Source of the DNA: Oscheius onirici
Lineage: Eukaryota; Nematoda; Chromadorea; Rhabditida; Rhabditidae
DNA length: 64,000 nt
Assembly (NCBI GenBank): GCA_932521025.1
Contig: OW051472.1
Coordinates: 3,844,001-3,908,000, forward strand
Direction of reading: 5' to 3'
The position numbers were made by a program, and so were the translations under genes. Of the stretch, positions 48,701 to 59,215 are shown in pieces. The notes below the pieces were generated by a model. It had not been told where the DNA came from and ran no database searches. It saw only the letters and a program-made list of their open reading frames with translations. Numbering within the stretch: position 1 is the first letter of the stretch; every line of letters starts with the position of its first letter.

Positions 48701-50386
48701 AATTTAGACGAAGAACATTCTCTATTCTGTTTCGAAGAGTTCCGCAGTTCGATCATGCACTTCTACTCGGATTCAGTCAATCAACTCCATGTGAACGGAA
48801 CCACGCGGAGGCCGGGGATGAACCAGCTCTTTTTCATCAGTTTTCTCGCAAATTGTCTGCTGAACAACAAGGAGCTTTTTGGCGAAGATATTGATCTCGA
48901 TCCGTGGAAAAACGCCTCCATTGAACAGCTGAAATTAGGCGACGACGACGAGGTTCACCTAGTTTTGCTGCAATGATTCTATATTCTCTAGGAATATTCG
49001 TATCTGGACGCTCTTCAATCCATGGACACTCATCAGAAAATCAGCAGACTGGCGCATTCGGGAGTTATCGGAACGGGTGCGAAGCGTCTCCATCCTCCCT
49101 CCGTTGCATCTGTATGTGTTTGTGTCTACACTTTTAAAAATCATGTTTTAGGACGATCAGCTGATCCGGATCCATGTCTTTCTCGACGCCATCCGCAACA
49201 TCTGCGTGACGGATTCTTCCGCAAACGACGTCATCAACACTCGCTATTTGGCCAACTACCTGTTTGAAGCCATCTGTCAGGACGCACTGGCGGGAGACGT
49301 ACTTTTCCAAGACTGGGAACTCGAGAAGGAGACTCTCGGAAAGTAGGAATAGATTATATTTTATGGCAAAACCAAAACATTTAGGTACCAAATAGTGCAG
49401 ACGTATTACAAAAGCTTTGTTCTGAGAGGACTTGTAGATATTGTAGCGGAGGTTCAGCCCTGTCTTTGGCTATGTCTACCCATCTTGAAGGCCATGTTAG
49501 CCGATATTTTAGTTCGTTGTCTTGAAATAGTCTCTTGAAAAAGTGTTTAGAGCAGTCTACTTTCCACAACCAATCGATCCGCGAAAGTCAGTGAACATAT
49601 TATGGAGTTAGCCGACGATTGGATGATTCTCGCCAGGTTTATAATTATTTTTCGGTACTTTGATGATACATGCAACACTTTTCCCGAAGCAATTGAAATA
49701 CAATTAATTAGGAAGATTTACAATTAAACAAGATTTAATTAATTCTCAGTTTTATTAATACCGAAATAGTACAAAAATAACCATTGAATCGATTTAAATA
49801 AGAGGCCAAAACTCTGCAACAGTACGCAGTATCTCTTCAAAAATGCACTTCTTCTCCTTCACCTTACCCTTGTTAGGAAAGTAAAGCTAAATTTGAGTAA
49901 AACAGTAATCTAAACTATTAATATTCTGTATATTCTAATGTTGCTAAAATTGGTCTAATTTAATTTAATTTTAATTGCTTCGGGAAAAGTGTTGCATGTA
50001 TCATCAAAGAACCTATTTTTCTTCCTTCAAACTTGTTCAGATCTGGAAACCTTGTTCCCGAAAAGTTCGAATTGTTCCTCGACTTCCTGCCCACCATCAC
50101 AGTTCACGAAGCCTATCTTCTCTTTCTCGAAGTCTGGCGATATTTCCAGGTTTCTTTTTCGCTTCTAAGCGAAACACAATTTCAGCGCCGTTCTATCACG
50201 ATGAATGCGATCGAGCACGCGGTCGAGACAGAGAAAACGACGAGAGGAGCCGGAGTGTCTCTTCTCCAGGACAGCTACGAAGGCGATCTGCAGATGTGTC
50301 GACGAATAATCCAGCGATATATCGGAGAGCTCGGGTGGCTCTATCCGGAACTGTTCCCAACGCCTGAAGATGGAGAAATTATTTAG
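45746..50386 (+). CDS. large helical protein, family not recognised
   Basis: A long multi-exon gene. The start MEVDSPASPPAADAQEEP at 45746 follows TTGCAGGTGAAA. A charged second exon leads into many amphipathic helices: VYNIYRNRHGWIGRTEEEVL, FSIVQGATVKLVGDWLAML, SILNQMHDDYRTRFSSLAEL, LFRGMLQILSLEKDVILQSG and RTLLEWDLAVEDPSF. The C-terminal exon is LQMCRRIIQRYIGELGWLYP to a stop at 50384-50386. No membrane span, zinc site or catalytic motif is evident. The pattern suggests an armadillo/HEAT or MIF4G-like scaffold, but I could not match it to an exportin, CBP80 or Mediator subunit. Introns contain a dispersed repeat (47258) and a foldback element (49658). Confidence 0.6.
47258..47470 (+). repeat. 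dispersed repeat, copy 2 (uninterrupted)
   Basis: Intronic copy of the repeat at 14761-15260. It shows GTCTGTGGTTGACTGTTTG at the position where the other copy received the 300-bp element, followed by matching TTTGGCTTCTACTGTGT, AGTAGAAAGCTTT and GCTACGACGCCGTCAGGCGAC. Confidence 0.75.
49658..50009. mobile_element. foldback element in the last intron
   Basis: Left arm CTTTGATGATACATGCAACA...CCCGAAGCAATT (49658 to about 49700) is repeated in inverted orientation at about 49970-50009. The intron (donor at 49637, acceptor before 50040) would be only about 50 bp without it, the usual size here. The interior is AT-rich with no gene. No clear target duplication seen. Probably a miniature inverted-repeat element tolerated within the intron. 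Confidence 0.7.
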
Positions 50387-50504
50387 AGTCTTGATACATT
50401 CAGAAATCAACGGGTATAGATGTCGGCTAATCTGATCTCTTTTATTATCTTGTTATCAAAAAAAACAGTAAGTATTAAATTCATTTCGTTAGCAGACTAG
50501 ACAT

Positions 50505-51923
50505 TCACATATAATACAACGGAGGTCTCTTCAAAACGGCACCAATCTGAGACGAACTTCCGTTGTTTGGAGATGGCTCAATCTGTAGAAGACGACAGAG
50601 CAAGGGATAGAGATCGACATTTTGAGGAACTTCGGTTATCTGAACAGCGATGTAAAGAAACAAAAAAAGAGAACCTTCAGATTGTTCTGGATGTCGGGGC
50701 CACTGAGAACGAGAAGAGCCCTCATTTCGCTATTTTCCGGAGACTGACCATGAACTGACGAATGGAAAGTGTCCGTTCCTTTGGGTCCGAAAAGTTCTTC
50801 CTGCTTATCTTTAGTACATCCAAAACTAACGGCATATCCGATGGAAGGTTCTAGAAGAATCTCGCCGATTCTCTTCGAATTCTTGTAGTGATACTGATCC
50901 GGAAGGTCTCGTTTCCTGTGAACTTTTATCTTCAAACTGAGAACTGCTATGGCCTCGGTCAGATTCCGATAGATGAGTTCAGCCTGATCTTCAGTTTTTG
51001 GATAAATGGCCAGGTCTCCATAGCCAAAATCTTCCTGGATGTGATCCCGAACACACAAGACATTCATATAAGAAGGTATCTGAAACGGAATCTAACTAAC
51101 TTTCTGTAAGTTACATACCTCGGAGTGGCCGTGATCTGCAGTTAGAATTATATTCACATTGTCCAAGAGACCAGCCGTCGTCAGGCTCTCCATCAAATAT
51201 CCGAACAGAGTGTCTAGTTCTTTGAGAACCTTGGTCAGATGTCCAGTATAAAACCCGTACTTGTGAAGAACTGTATCAGGCTGGTCCACATACCAGGCCA
51301 CAAAATTCGATGGATTACCATCGGACAGAGTTTCGACCATTCTATCGACTTCCTTCTTGAACGATTCCAAGGAGCCGTACTCTTCCCACAGCCTGAATTT
51401 TGTGCGTCTATTTGAAGAAGAGAGAAACCGACTCGTAGTGTTGTGGCTTGTGCGGCTCCTTCTCGAAAAGAGCCTCGGCAAAAGGCCATCTCAGAACAAA
51501 GGATTTTCTCCTTGGACCAGCTCGTTCATTGGCTATCCAAATCGGATCGCCTTTCAGTATTTTCGTCGTCTTGACTCGTTCAATCGCGGCAGTCTTCTCT
51601 TTACCGAAATAGTCGAAAGGTGTCTCCCCATCGTCCAACAGAAATCGGTTGCCAGTTACGCCGTGACTCTCCTCAAAAAGGCCAGTTACAATGGAGAGGT
51701 GGTTCGGGGCAGTATAGGTCAAGTACTGAGACTGTACTCCGTTCACGAACCAGCTCGATTTCTCGGCCCATTGGAAAATCGTCGGAACAGTCGACTGATT
51801 CAAGAGATCGGAACGGAATCCGTCGAAAGATATCAGAAGTACTTTTGGTGGGTGTTGAATTGAGCTGGATGTTTGAACATGGACAAACAGACCAAAAACA
51901 CACAGTAGAAGCATTCCCACCAA
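50505..51923 (-). CDS. ectonucleotide pyrophosphatase/phosphodiesterase (ENPP)
   Basis: Secreted or surface-anchored hydrolase of the alkaline-phosphatase superfamily, cleaving nucleotide or phospholipid phosphodiesters. It starts at 51923 with a signal peptide (MVGMLLLCVFGLFVHVQ). Metal and nucleophile motifs: VLLISFDGFRSDLL (metal Asp), TAPNHLSIVTGL (nucleophilic Thr), WYVDQPDTVLHKYG, IILTADHGHSE, then TFHSSVHGQSPE (late metal His). The C-terminus VDLYPLLCRLLQIEP matches the family's conserved end, followed by a short tail ending PPLYYM at 50505. I see no somatomedin-B or nuclease-like domains, so it is of the short ENPP4-7 type. It converges with the large gene, 118 bp apart. Confidence 0.85.
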
Positions 51924-52213
51924 GAGTATCTGAATGGAAAGTGAAGATGGAAACTACTGTGAAGGAACCTTAGGACGAGGAGCAACGGACAATATTGACA
52001 AAAACATCTTGTGTTTTGAAAATATTCAAAAAAGCTTCATATTCTGAGCATTTGACGAGTAAAAGGCTTCCAGCTGGGCAGACACGGAAAAGTCATGAAC
52101 GAGAGGGAGAAGGATCAGGGGTAATCGATATCAACACGGGACTTTGCAGTCTATATTCGCTCTATAAGAGAGAAATTGACCAAAATTTATACTGAGACAG
52201 TTATGATCATCTA
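51924..52213. other. spacer upstream of ENPP
   Basis: Upstream of the ENPP start and left of the Tc1-type element. No feature recognised. Confidence 0.4.
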
Positions 52214-53752
52214 CAGTGCTCCACATAATTATAAACGCACCCAACTTTTTTGCACCGGGGGGTCAAATAATGATTTCGTGTCTTTTCACCAAATCTGAAA
52301 AGATGTCAAATGGATTGGCGTATTTGCGTACAGGATCAAATTTTGAGTAACATTCACCAAAAAAAATCATGCCTATTTTTTTCAAAAAACTGACTTTGGT
52401 CAATCCACATAGTTATAAATGCACCTCAAAGAACTGCCAGTTTTTATATAATAACTCAAATAAGAACAACAAAATTGCGTTCAATAATCGTTAGCGGCCC
52501 CGTGGCGTTGAATAAGCTGGAACATACGATCATCCAAGCTCAAATACAGGTTGTCTATTAGCTTCTGGTCCACTCGATGCCAGGCGTCGATAATTCCTCG
52601 TTTCAGGTCTTGAACGTCTCGATACGTCTTGTTTCCCCAGTAGATATCGCGTACCATGACGCCCCAGACGTTTTCCATAATGTTCAAATCGGGGGAACAA
52701 GCGGGCCATGGAAGAATAACGATTCTTCTACGCTGTAACCAAGCAAGAGTGGCACGGGCACGGTGAATTGATGCTCCATCCTGTTGATAAATGTAGTTCT
52801 GATTGCGATTTAGCCTCCAAAAAGGTAGAATTCCGCGTCGCAAAACAATTCTGTATTCCGATCCATTCATCTTCTTTGAAAAAAAAAGCAAAGCAGAGCT
52901 TGACACGTCCCTTGGACGAAATGGCGGCCCAAACCATGATACCTCCGCCCTTGAAGTTTCGTCGAGACAATCGAAGTTTCGCCTTTCGTAGATCGTGCCA
53001 CTAAGAACGAAAACTGTCAGGACCATCGCATGAGAATTTCTTCTCGTCCAAAAAGACAATCTGTGAATAAAAAAGATGATGAACGCCATGCCAAAATCAC
53101 TGACCTTACTCCAATCGGTCATCTGGTTGCTTCTCGCGAAATGAAGTCGTTTTTGTCGGTGCTTCGGCGTCAGAAATGGAGCTTTCTTCATTTTCTCCAT
53201 TTGATGAAGTTACTCTTTGAAATAACACGTCTAACAGTTTCGGCAGAGACATCAAGCTTCAAATCAGCTCTGATCTTGGAACAAGTCGTCACATTGTTAG
53301 AGGCTTCTCGCAAGATGAGGCGTTTTTCTCGATCGGAGAGTGAAGAAGAACGGATAAGACCTTCGCTACGATTTCTCTTCCGATTTGTCGATTTGATAAT
53401 CCAAGAGCCTTTTTCGCATCAATTTGACCTTTTTTCATAATCGGAAAGTTGTTTTCCACAAGGCATTATCACTAAATTCAACAAATAAATTGATAAGAAA
53501 GCAAGAAAACAAGAAATACACAATGAAAAATAAACGAAACGTGAGTGGGTTTATAATTATGTGGATTGGCCAAAGTCAGTTTTTTGAAAAATTGGCATAC
53601 TTTTTTTGGTGAATGTTACTCAAAATTTGATCCTGTACGCAAATACGCCAATCCATTTGACATCTTTTCATACTTGGTGAAAAGACACGAAATCATTATT
53701 TGACCCCCCGGTGCAAAAAAGTTGGGTGCGTTTATAATTATGTGGAGCACTG
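52214..53752 (-). mobile_element. Tc1-type transposon with IR/DR ends
   Basis: 1539-bp element flanked by TA (52212-52213, 53753-53754). Terminal inverted repeats are about 215 bp and nearly identical, starting CAGTGCTCCACATAATTAT. Each inverted repeat contains an outer and an inner copy of TCCACATAnTTATAAAnGCACC (52221 and 52404 on the left; mirrored near 53550 and 53730 on the right). This is the IR/DR layout of some Tc1 elements. It encodes one transposase on the minus strand, which is broken. Confidence 0.88.
52481..53438 (-). pseudogene. Tc1-type transposase, frameshifted
   Basis: DDE transposase remains. N-terminal helix-turn-helix KKALGLSNRQIGREI, then one frame over SEGLIRSSSLSDREKRL and SKIRADLKLDVSAETVRRV. 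The catalytic core has VFLDEKKF (first Asp), GGGIMVWAAIS, IYQQDGASIH (second Asp) and WPACSPDLNIMENVWG (Glu). Breaks I can see: shifts near 53384 and 53195, a stop near 52998 and a shift at the poly-A run near 52880. The element could move only with transposase supplied elsewhere. The start is taken at 53438. Confidence 0.75.
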
Positions 53753-53785
53753 TATAAAGATGTCTATCTTTATTTGTACATGAAA

Positions 53786-55550
53786 CTACACGATTTGACT
53801 GTCTCTTGTCTTGACACATACTGGAACAGTCAAGGCCATTTGTTCTTGGTCATCAGGAATTATGCGATCCTAAAAATTGTTTTTGACTGAAAAAGATTGA
53901 AACCTTTAGGAAATGAGCTACAGTGGCAGTTGCAAATCCGTCGCCCAATACATTCAGAGCTGACCGGACACGATCTCTGTTTTATGAATAGAATAGTTGG
54001 TTCGGACACTTACAGTAGCCAGTCGACAGTAAGAAGTAAGGCCACGTCGTCGGTGGGAAGTCCGATTGTGTTGAGGATGACCAGTATGGAGACCAGTCCT
54101 GCAGGGACATTGTTCAGTCCGATTGAGGAGATTGTAGCTGTTAGACTAAAGACAACTTTGAACCTAAAGAAATTCAAACCTAATGGTTATGATTTCGGCA
54201 AAACTGAGTGAGATGCCGTTCAGTTGAGCGACAAAGATGACGGCCACAGCCTCGTAAAGCGCATTTCCGTCCATGTTGATCGTGCAGCCGAGAGGAAAGA
54301 CAAATCCGGCTATTCTCCGGTCAATTCCACAGTGATCTTCCATCGACTGTATTGAAATCGGCAGGACGGCTCCTCTAGGATCAGATTTTACTGGGTTCGA
54401 ACAGATCTATACCCAGATGAAGTTCCGAGAGTGGTAAGAGTAGGTTGAATCATGCCGTTCATAATGGGAAGAGGGCTCTTCCTCGTTACTGCATAATATA
54501 TGACGGGAACCGTGACAAAAGTATGGAGAATTACTCCGGTCAGCACAGTTAACACGTATCTGAACTCTGTTTATATTTGTAAGAAGAATTAAACTGACGC
54601 GATCAGAACAGTTGCCGCTCTGGACAAATCTTCCATCTCTAGCAGATTGCTGCTGATGAGACACATTATGCCCAGTGGAGACATCCTTTGGAGGATTAGC
54701 AGTATTATTAGAGGACCTACCACATCATCCCTTTGACCCATCTCAGCAGAGCCTCGTCCAGAACGGCAAAAAAGTCAACGACAGCTTGCGATCTCTTTCC
54801 CATCTTCGAGAGAACAATCCCGAATCCGGAACAGAATACAATTATACCTAGAGGAATTTGCGGTAGACTCTTTAAACCTCTCACCCAAAATGTTGGTTCC
54901 CTCGCGAGAAACTATCTCCATTTCCTCTGTCGTGATTTCCGTTCCATTCACAACTTCCTTTATATATTCCGTCTGTTTTCCTTCGAAGGTGGCCTTGACT
55001 ATATTGTCTGGGAGCATGTTTCTGAAGAGTTAGCAAGTTTCAAAAAAAGAGTACCTGATCATATCCAGAAGAGTATCGAGAGGGGAGATCTTTGTCTTCT
55101 CGGTCATTCCCTTGACCAGAGGCTTGGCTCGAGGATCTCCTGGATGAATCAGCATTACCAGAGCGATTCCCAACTAAATTGGGAGCTGAGCGGCTAAATG
55201 TATTCCTCACAATGGTAGCCAAAAGAGCTGTGAAGGCATAGTATCCGACAGTCGTGAGCCCCATCTTCCCGGAAGAACTCGAGTCCATTTGAGCAAGAGC
55301 TAAACCTTTTTGATCAGACTGGAAAATGAGCATTACCGGATACGAGTGAAGCAAAAACTAGTGGGAGGATCATCATTTTGAGAACTGCCATGAACATTTC
55401 GCCGGGGAAACTGATCAGTTTGATGGTGACTGGATGCAGATTCAGAGGACGGAAAGCAGCACCCAGTGCGATTCCGAGCAAGACACTAATTACAGTACTC
55501 ACAAGAAGTCCATTCTCCGAACAGAACTTTCCCATCTGCTTCAGTTTCAT
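53786..55550 (-). CDS. EAAT-type glutamate transporter
   Basis: Sodium-coupled excitatory amino-acid transporter (SLC1; glt genes in nematodes), clearing glutamate at the plasma membrane. The start [16 protein letters not shown] at 55550 follows TTCTCCAG. Landmarks: [71 protein letters not shown], the hairpin-1 region TLGTSSGAVLP, then [18 protein letters not shown] and [18 protein letters not shown] with [13 protein letters not shown]. The NMDG and VDWxxDR substrate/sodium motifs are kept. The hairpin-1 serine string is shorter than the usual SSSS, though the splice site there is uncertain. The C-terminus ends RDSQIV at 53786-53788. The Tc1 element begins 32 bp beyond. Confidence 0.85.
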
Positions 55551-56496
55551 TTCTGGAGAAGAGCGAGCAGAATTTCGACCGGGGAGAGGGGAAAGTTAGC
55601 AGGCGAGAGAGAAATAATCCGACTACTATTTTCATGTTCCCGACGATCAAATACGCTTTGTTCAAACTGGAGTTTAAGTTTCAGTCAAAGACTAGAGAGC
55701 GTTACATTATATTTGGCTGAAAAAAAACGAGACAGGTCGATTTTTGTCATTTCTGCATCCTGACTCAGCCATTGAGACTAGCTCCGACGCGAATCCTGAA
55801 TCTTTCTGTTCAGCCGGATTAGGTGTGCTTGCGATTTTCAGTCTTTTGTCACAATACAGTATGCATTGCCCTTGAAACTGACCCTTCTCACCTTTCCCAC
55901 AAGATTTTGTCCGGTCCATCGATCTTCCTCCCAACTGGGACACTTTGCCTCTTTGAGATATCTTCGCGGTAGATCATCAGTCGAGATAATCTCCCCTCCA
56001 CCCGTTCAGGTGTTCACCCACTCAGTTTCAGTCAACAGAGACAGGGGATCCCCTTCTTCTCGCGCAGTTCTTTTCTCTCGTGTTTGACAAGCAGCCAGTC
56101 GGTGATTAGTCATCGTCTAGTCGCAAATTAGATCTCTCAAACACGGCCTCCCTTGTCTTCTTTATCGCGGTCTATCGACTTTTTTTACTGTTGTTTTTTT
56201 TTTTGTAAAACACCTTCTTTTCAAAATCATACAATTATCACTTTGGCAACAGTGAGCAGTATTTGCTTTACTCGTCAAGTTCAACAAATGATTTCAAGAG
56301 TGGACTCGCTGTTTCTCAGGACTTTCCAACTGTTCTATTTCCATCAATCTTCCCTTCAAAACAGTTCAAAACAGTGACTCAGCGGGGTTAACTGTCCCAT
56401 CAGTTCTTTTCCGCCGCGTAAAGTCATCCTTTTCTCCTTTCTTGCTGACTCACTGGAACAAGTTTGACACCGATATCTCTTCTGCAGACTTGCTAA
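55551..56496. other. divergent intergenic region, pyrimidine-rich
   Basis: Lies between two divergently transcribed genes, so it should hold both promoters. TTCTC/TCTCT-rich on the plus strand. No specific site identified. Confidence 0.4.
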
Positions 56497-58188
56497 ATGA
56501 GGAGTGATGTCGTCACTCTCTTTCTAGTTTCTGTGGCATCGGCTCTCACTTGGAGCAATGTTAGCCAAATTCAGCAGGTTCACGACACGGTAATATTTTT
56601 CTTGAGGAAGGGAAAAGAATGTTCAGGTTCTGCCACCAAAGAAGATAGACTCTCACGGGGTTCTGTCAGCTTCTTCTCCCCTTCCCGACTGGTCAGATAT
56701 CCGATTTCCGAAGCCCTACTACGTCGAGACTTTGATCGCCGTTGATGCCGGAGTGGTTCGTATTTTTTTCAAATTGGAATAAAATGGGAAGATTCAGTCT
56801 CGATTTTATGGACACAATCCGGAGAAACTTATGCAGGCAATTGTTTCGCTTATGCACGCCGTGAATCTTGTAAGTTTGACAAGTTATTCAAAAGAGTTAG
56901 TCTCTAGTACGCTGCGCAACTGAACATTCGCATAATTGTGGTCGACGTCATTCTAGTAAAGGGACACAATCTCTCTTTGGAACAGTTCATGGAGTGGCGA
57001 AAAGAGCAGACCGGACTGGTGATCTTTTTGTTAATAGGTTCACAACACTTTTAGGCGACTCACGATGTAGCTATGCTGATCAGGCACAGATTCGAGGGAG
57101 GCATAGCGTATGTGAACGGAGTTTGTAAGAGGACAGCTGTGGGAGTTTGTGGGGTCAGCAGCTGTTTTGCCAATTACTTACAAAAAGTATTCCAGTTCTT
57201 TCCCGAGGCTCCCTTTGAATACGCGTCAGTGTTCTTCCACGAGCTAGCTCACTTACTCGGTCTCACGCACGACATCCGAGTTGACTGTAAGTGTTCCAAA
57301 AAGAATCGACTCAACTGTCTTCGAATAGAGTGAGTGTTCCTTTCAACAACTCTCAGACAGATTCAGTGGATTCGAACACGACTGTAGCGCCCAAGCACTG
57401 GTCGATCTCCTTCCTTCACACGACTGTCTCCAACAACCTCTCGGACCTCTGCCGAGAACAAATGTTCCGATTTGTGGAAACGGAGTCCTGGAATACGACG
57501 AGGACTGTGACTGTGGTCTCGAAGAGTCGGTTTTGAGTAGAATGCATTCGAAAAAGTGATTCAGAAAGTGCGACAATGTGTTTTGTGAGGCGAGGAGCTG
57601 TCGATTCATCGTGCACAAAGAGTATATTTACAGGGTTTTCACCCTCTCCGTCGCCTTTATTATCGTCTCTTCTTGCCTTTTAGTCAAGTGAGTATATTCT
57701 TTTCAAGAAAGAAATGACTTCTAGACGAGTAATTAGTCGATCGAGACGAGAAAAGGTGGGTTCATCTTCTCTAAAGAGTCCATCTATCTCCCGGACATGT
57801 CCCAACCGACCGGAGATTGTTGTCTTGTCCGGAACAACGACTAGAAATGGGACTCTTGCCTCCCAAATCCCTTCTCAAGACAGTCGACTACTCTCTCCAC
57901 CAATTGGTAAGACAACCCGACTCACCCTCTAACTCTCCTCTTCAGTTCCTGCTCGACCAGCACCTCCCATTCCCCGACCAGCCAATCTAATGCTTGACCA
58001 GCCTATCCCCATAGCTAGAGCCTACAGTCCGCCGCCTGGTTACATGAAAATGAATCCGAGAGTACCGTCGCCATTCGAAAGTGAGTATTTTCAGAAGAAG
58101 TCTAAGGACTCCTTTAGAACTCCCTCCGCCGCCTCCTAAAGCAGCAGACAAGCCTCCAGTTAATTTCTACGATCAGCCACCAAAATGA
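56497..58188 (+). CDS. minimal ADAM metalloprotease with proline-rich tail
   Basis: Membrane zinc protease of the ADAM (reprolysin) type. A signal peptide (MRSDVVTLFLVSVASALTWS) is followed by a very short pro-region. The metalloprotease domain starts YYVETLIAVDAGV, continues LNIRIIVVDVILV, and holds the zinc site HELAHLLGLTHD (about 57238). After it comes only the start of a disintegrin domain (CGNGVLEYDEDCDCGLEE, CEARSC), then a transmembrane span (VFTLSVAFIIVSSCLLV). Cys-rich and EGF domains are absent. The cytoplasmic tail is Pro-rich (RPAPPIPRPA; LPPPPPKAADKPP), suggesting SH3 binding, and stops at 58186-58188. Zinc ligands are intact. The prodomain has no cysteine switch that I can see. 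Confidence 0.78.
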
Positions 58189-58766
58189 GTGTTCTCTTCA
58201 ATATATGGTGTCTCATTTCACGACGAGTATTTCTCCGATCTCAATTTATGTCTCGAAATAAGAATATTTCGTTTTGGACTATTTATTCGGCCGAATCTAC
58301 GGGAAAGATGGCAGTGTAGTTACAGGAAGGCGCTTAGCAGTGTCCGCCACGACGGAGACGGCGTTCTCTTCCCTGAAATTCTCTCTTCAAAAAGAAGAGG
58401 AGTGAAAACTAACGAGGAAGTAGTTGCAGCTGCCTCCCCCGGTGTTCATTCCGCGGGTGGTGAATTTCTTGCACTTGTAGACGTCCATGTTGCTGGGATG
58501 AGAAGTAGACCGTGTAACTGAGCTTTTATACCAGCTTCTTATCACTATTTTTGTTGTTTCGGCTCTGTTGATTTACGGACAAAACAAGCTCTAAAATAGG
58601 CAGAACAAATACTACCTCTTGTACACAAACCTGTCAACGAAATTGTGAACGATCGTTGTTCTAGAAATATAGTTTTTGTTAGTTATTCAGAAACTATTTT
58701 GAAAGTTTGGTAATTAAGAGTTTTCAATTGGAAGAAGAGTTGCAGTAGACAAGCGTAGCTCGGAAA
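58189..58766. other. intergenic, weak minus-strand candidate
   Basis: A minus-strand Met at about 58489 opens MDVYKCKKFTTRGMNTGGG behind no clear acceptor; too weak to call. Otherwise nothing. Confidence 0.3.
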
Positions 58767-59215
58767 ATGTGGCTCTACTTTTTCATGACGGCCTTGAACA
58801 TCGGACTCTTTGCTTTGTGCTTCTACAAGTTCATTCTGGTGAGTAAAAACTTTTGAGCATCAAACAATTTCAGGTGGACGATCTGGCCGACTGTCTCGAT
58901 CGGCCTCACTCTGTCTGTGCTCTCATAAACCGATGGACACCTCTGTTGGTCGCCAGTCAATGGCTCATGACTCTTCTGCATCTTGTGCTCGGTCATCCCT
59001 TCCTGCTCTTCTTCACTCTGCCCGTCACCATCCTCTACGCACATCAGTACAGTCAGCGAGTAGCCGACTCGGGTCTCGGATTCCACAATCCGATCAGATT
59101 CTTCTCCAAGAAACATCTGCAGGGTCTCTCGAGCGTCTATCTTCTTCTTGGCTGTCACAATCTCCTCTGGACGGGAGTCTACCTCTGTCTCTTTCTCGTT
59201 CATTTCCGTGGTTAA
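58767..59215 (+). CDS. divergent cornichon-family protein
   Basis: Small ER/Golgi membrane protein of the cornichon family, cargo receptors that export membrane proteins such as glutamate receptors or growth factors. Exon 1 (MWLYFFMTALNIGLFALCF) is joined over a 35-bp intron to VDDLADCLDRPHSVCALINR, which fits the family's acidic loop with paired cysteines. Next come LLHLVLGHPFLLFFTLPV, YAHQYSQRVADSGLGFHNP (the family's G-x-x-DPT region, altered here) and a last span GCHNLLWTGVYLCLFLV. The stop is at 59213-59215. Length of about 140 residues and span layout match the family. Key loop residues differ from the standard copies, so it is not the canonical cni-1. Confidence 0.65.

Noticed and set aside
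45746..50386. Assignment as nuclear cap-binding protein CBP80 or an exportin
   Set aside because: Helical content is similar, but the conserved N-terminal MIF4G stretches of CBP80 and the exportin HEAT signatures could not be found on reading the exons.
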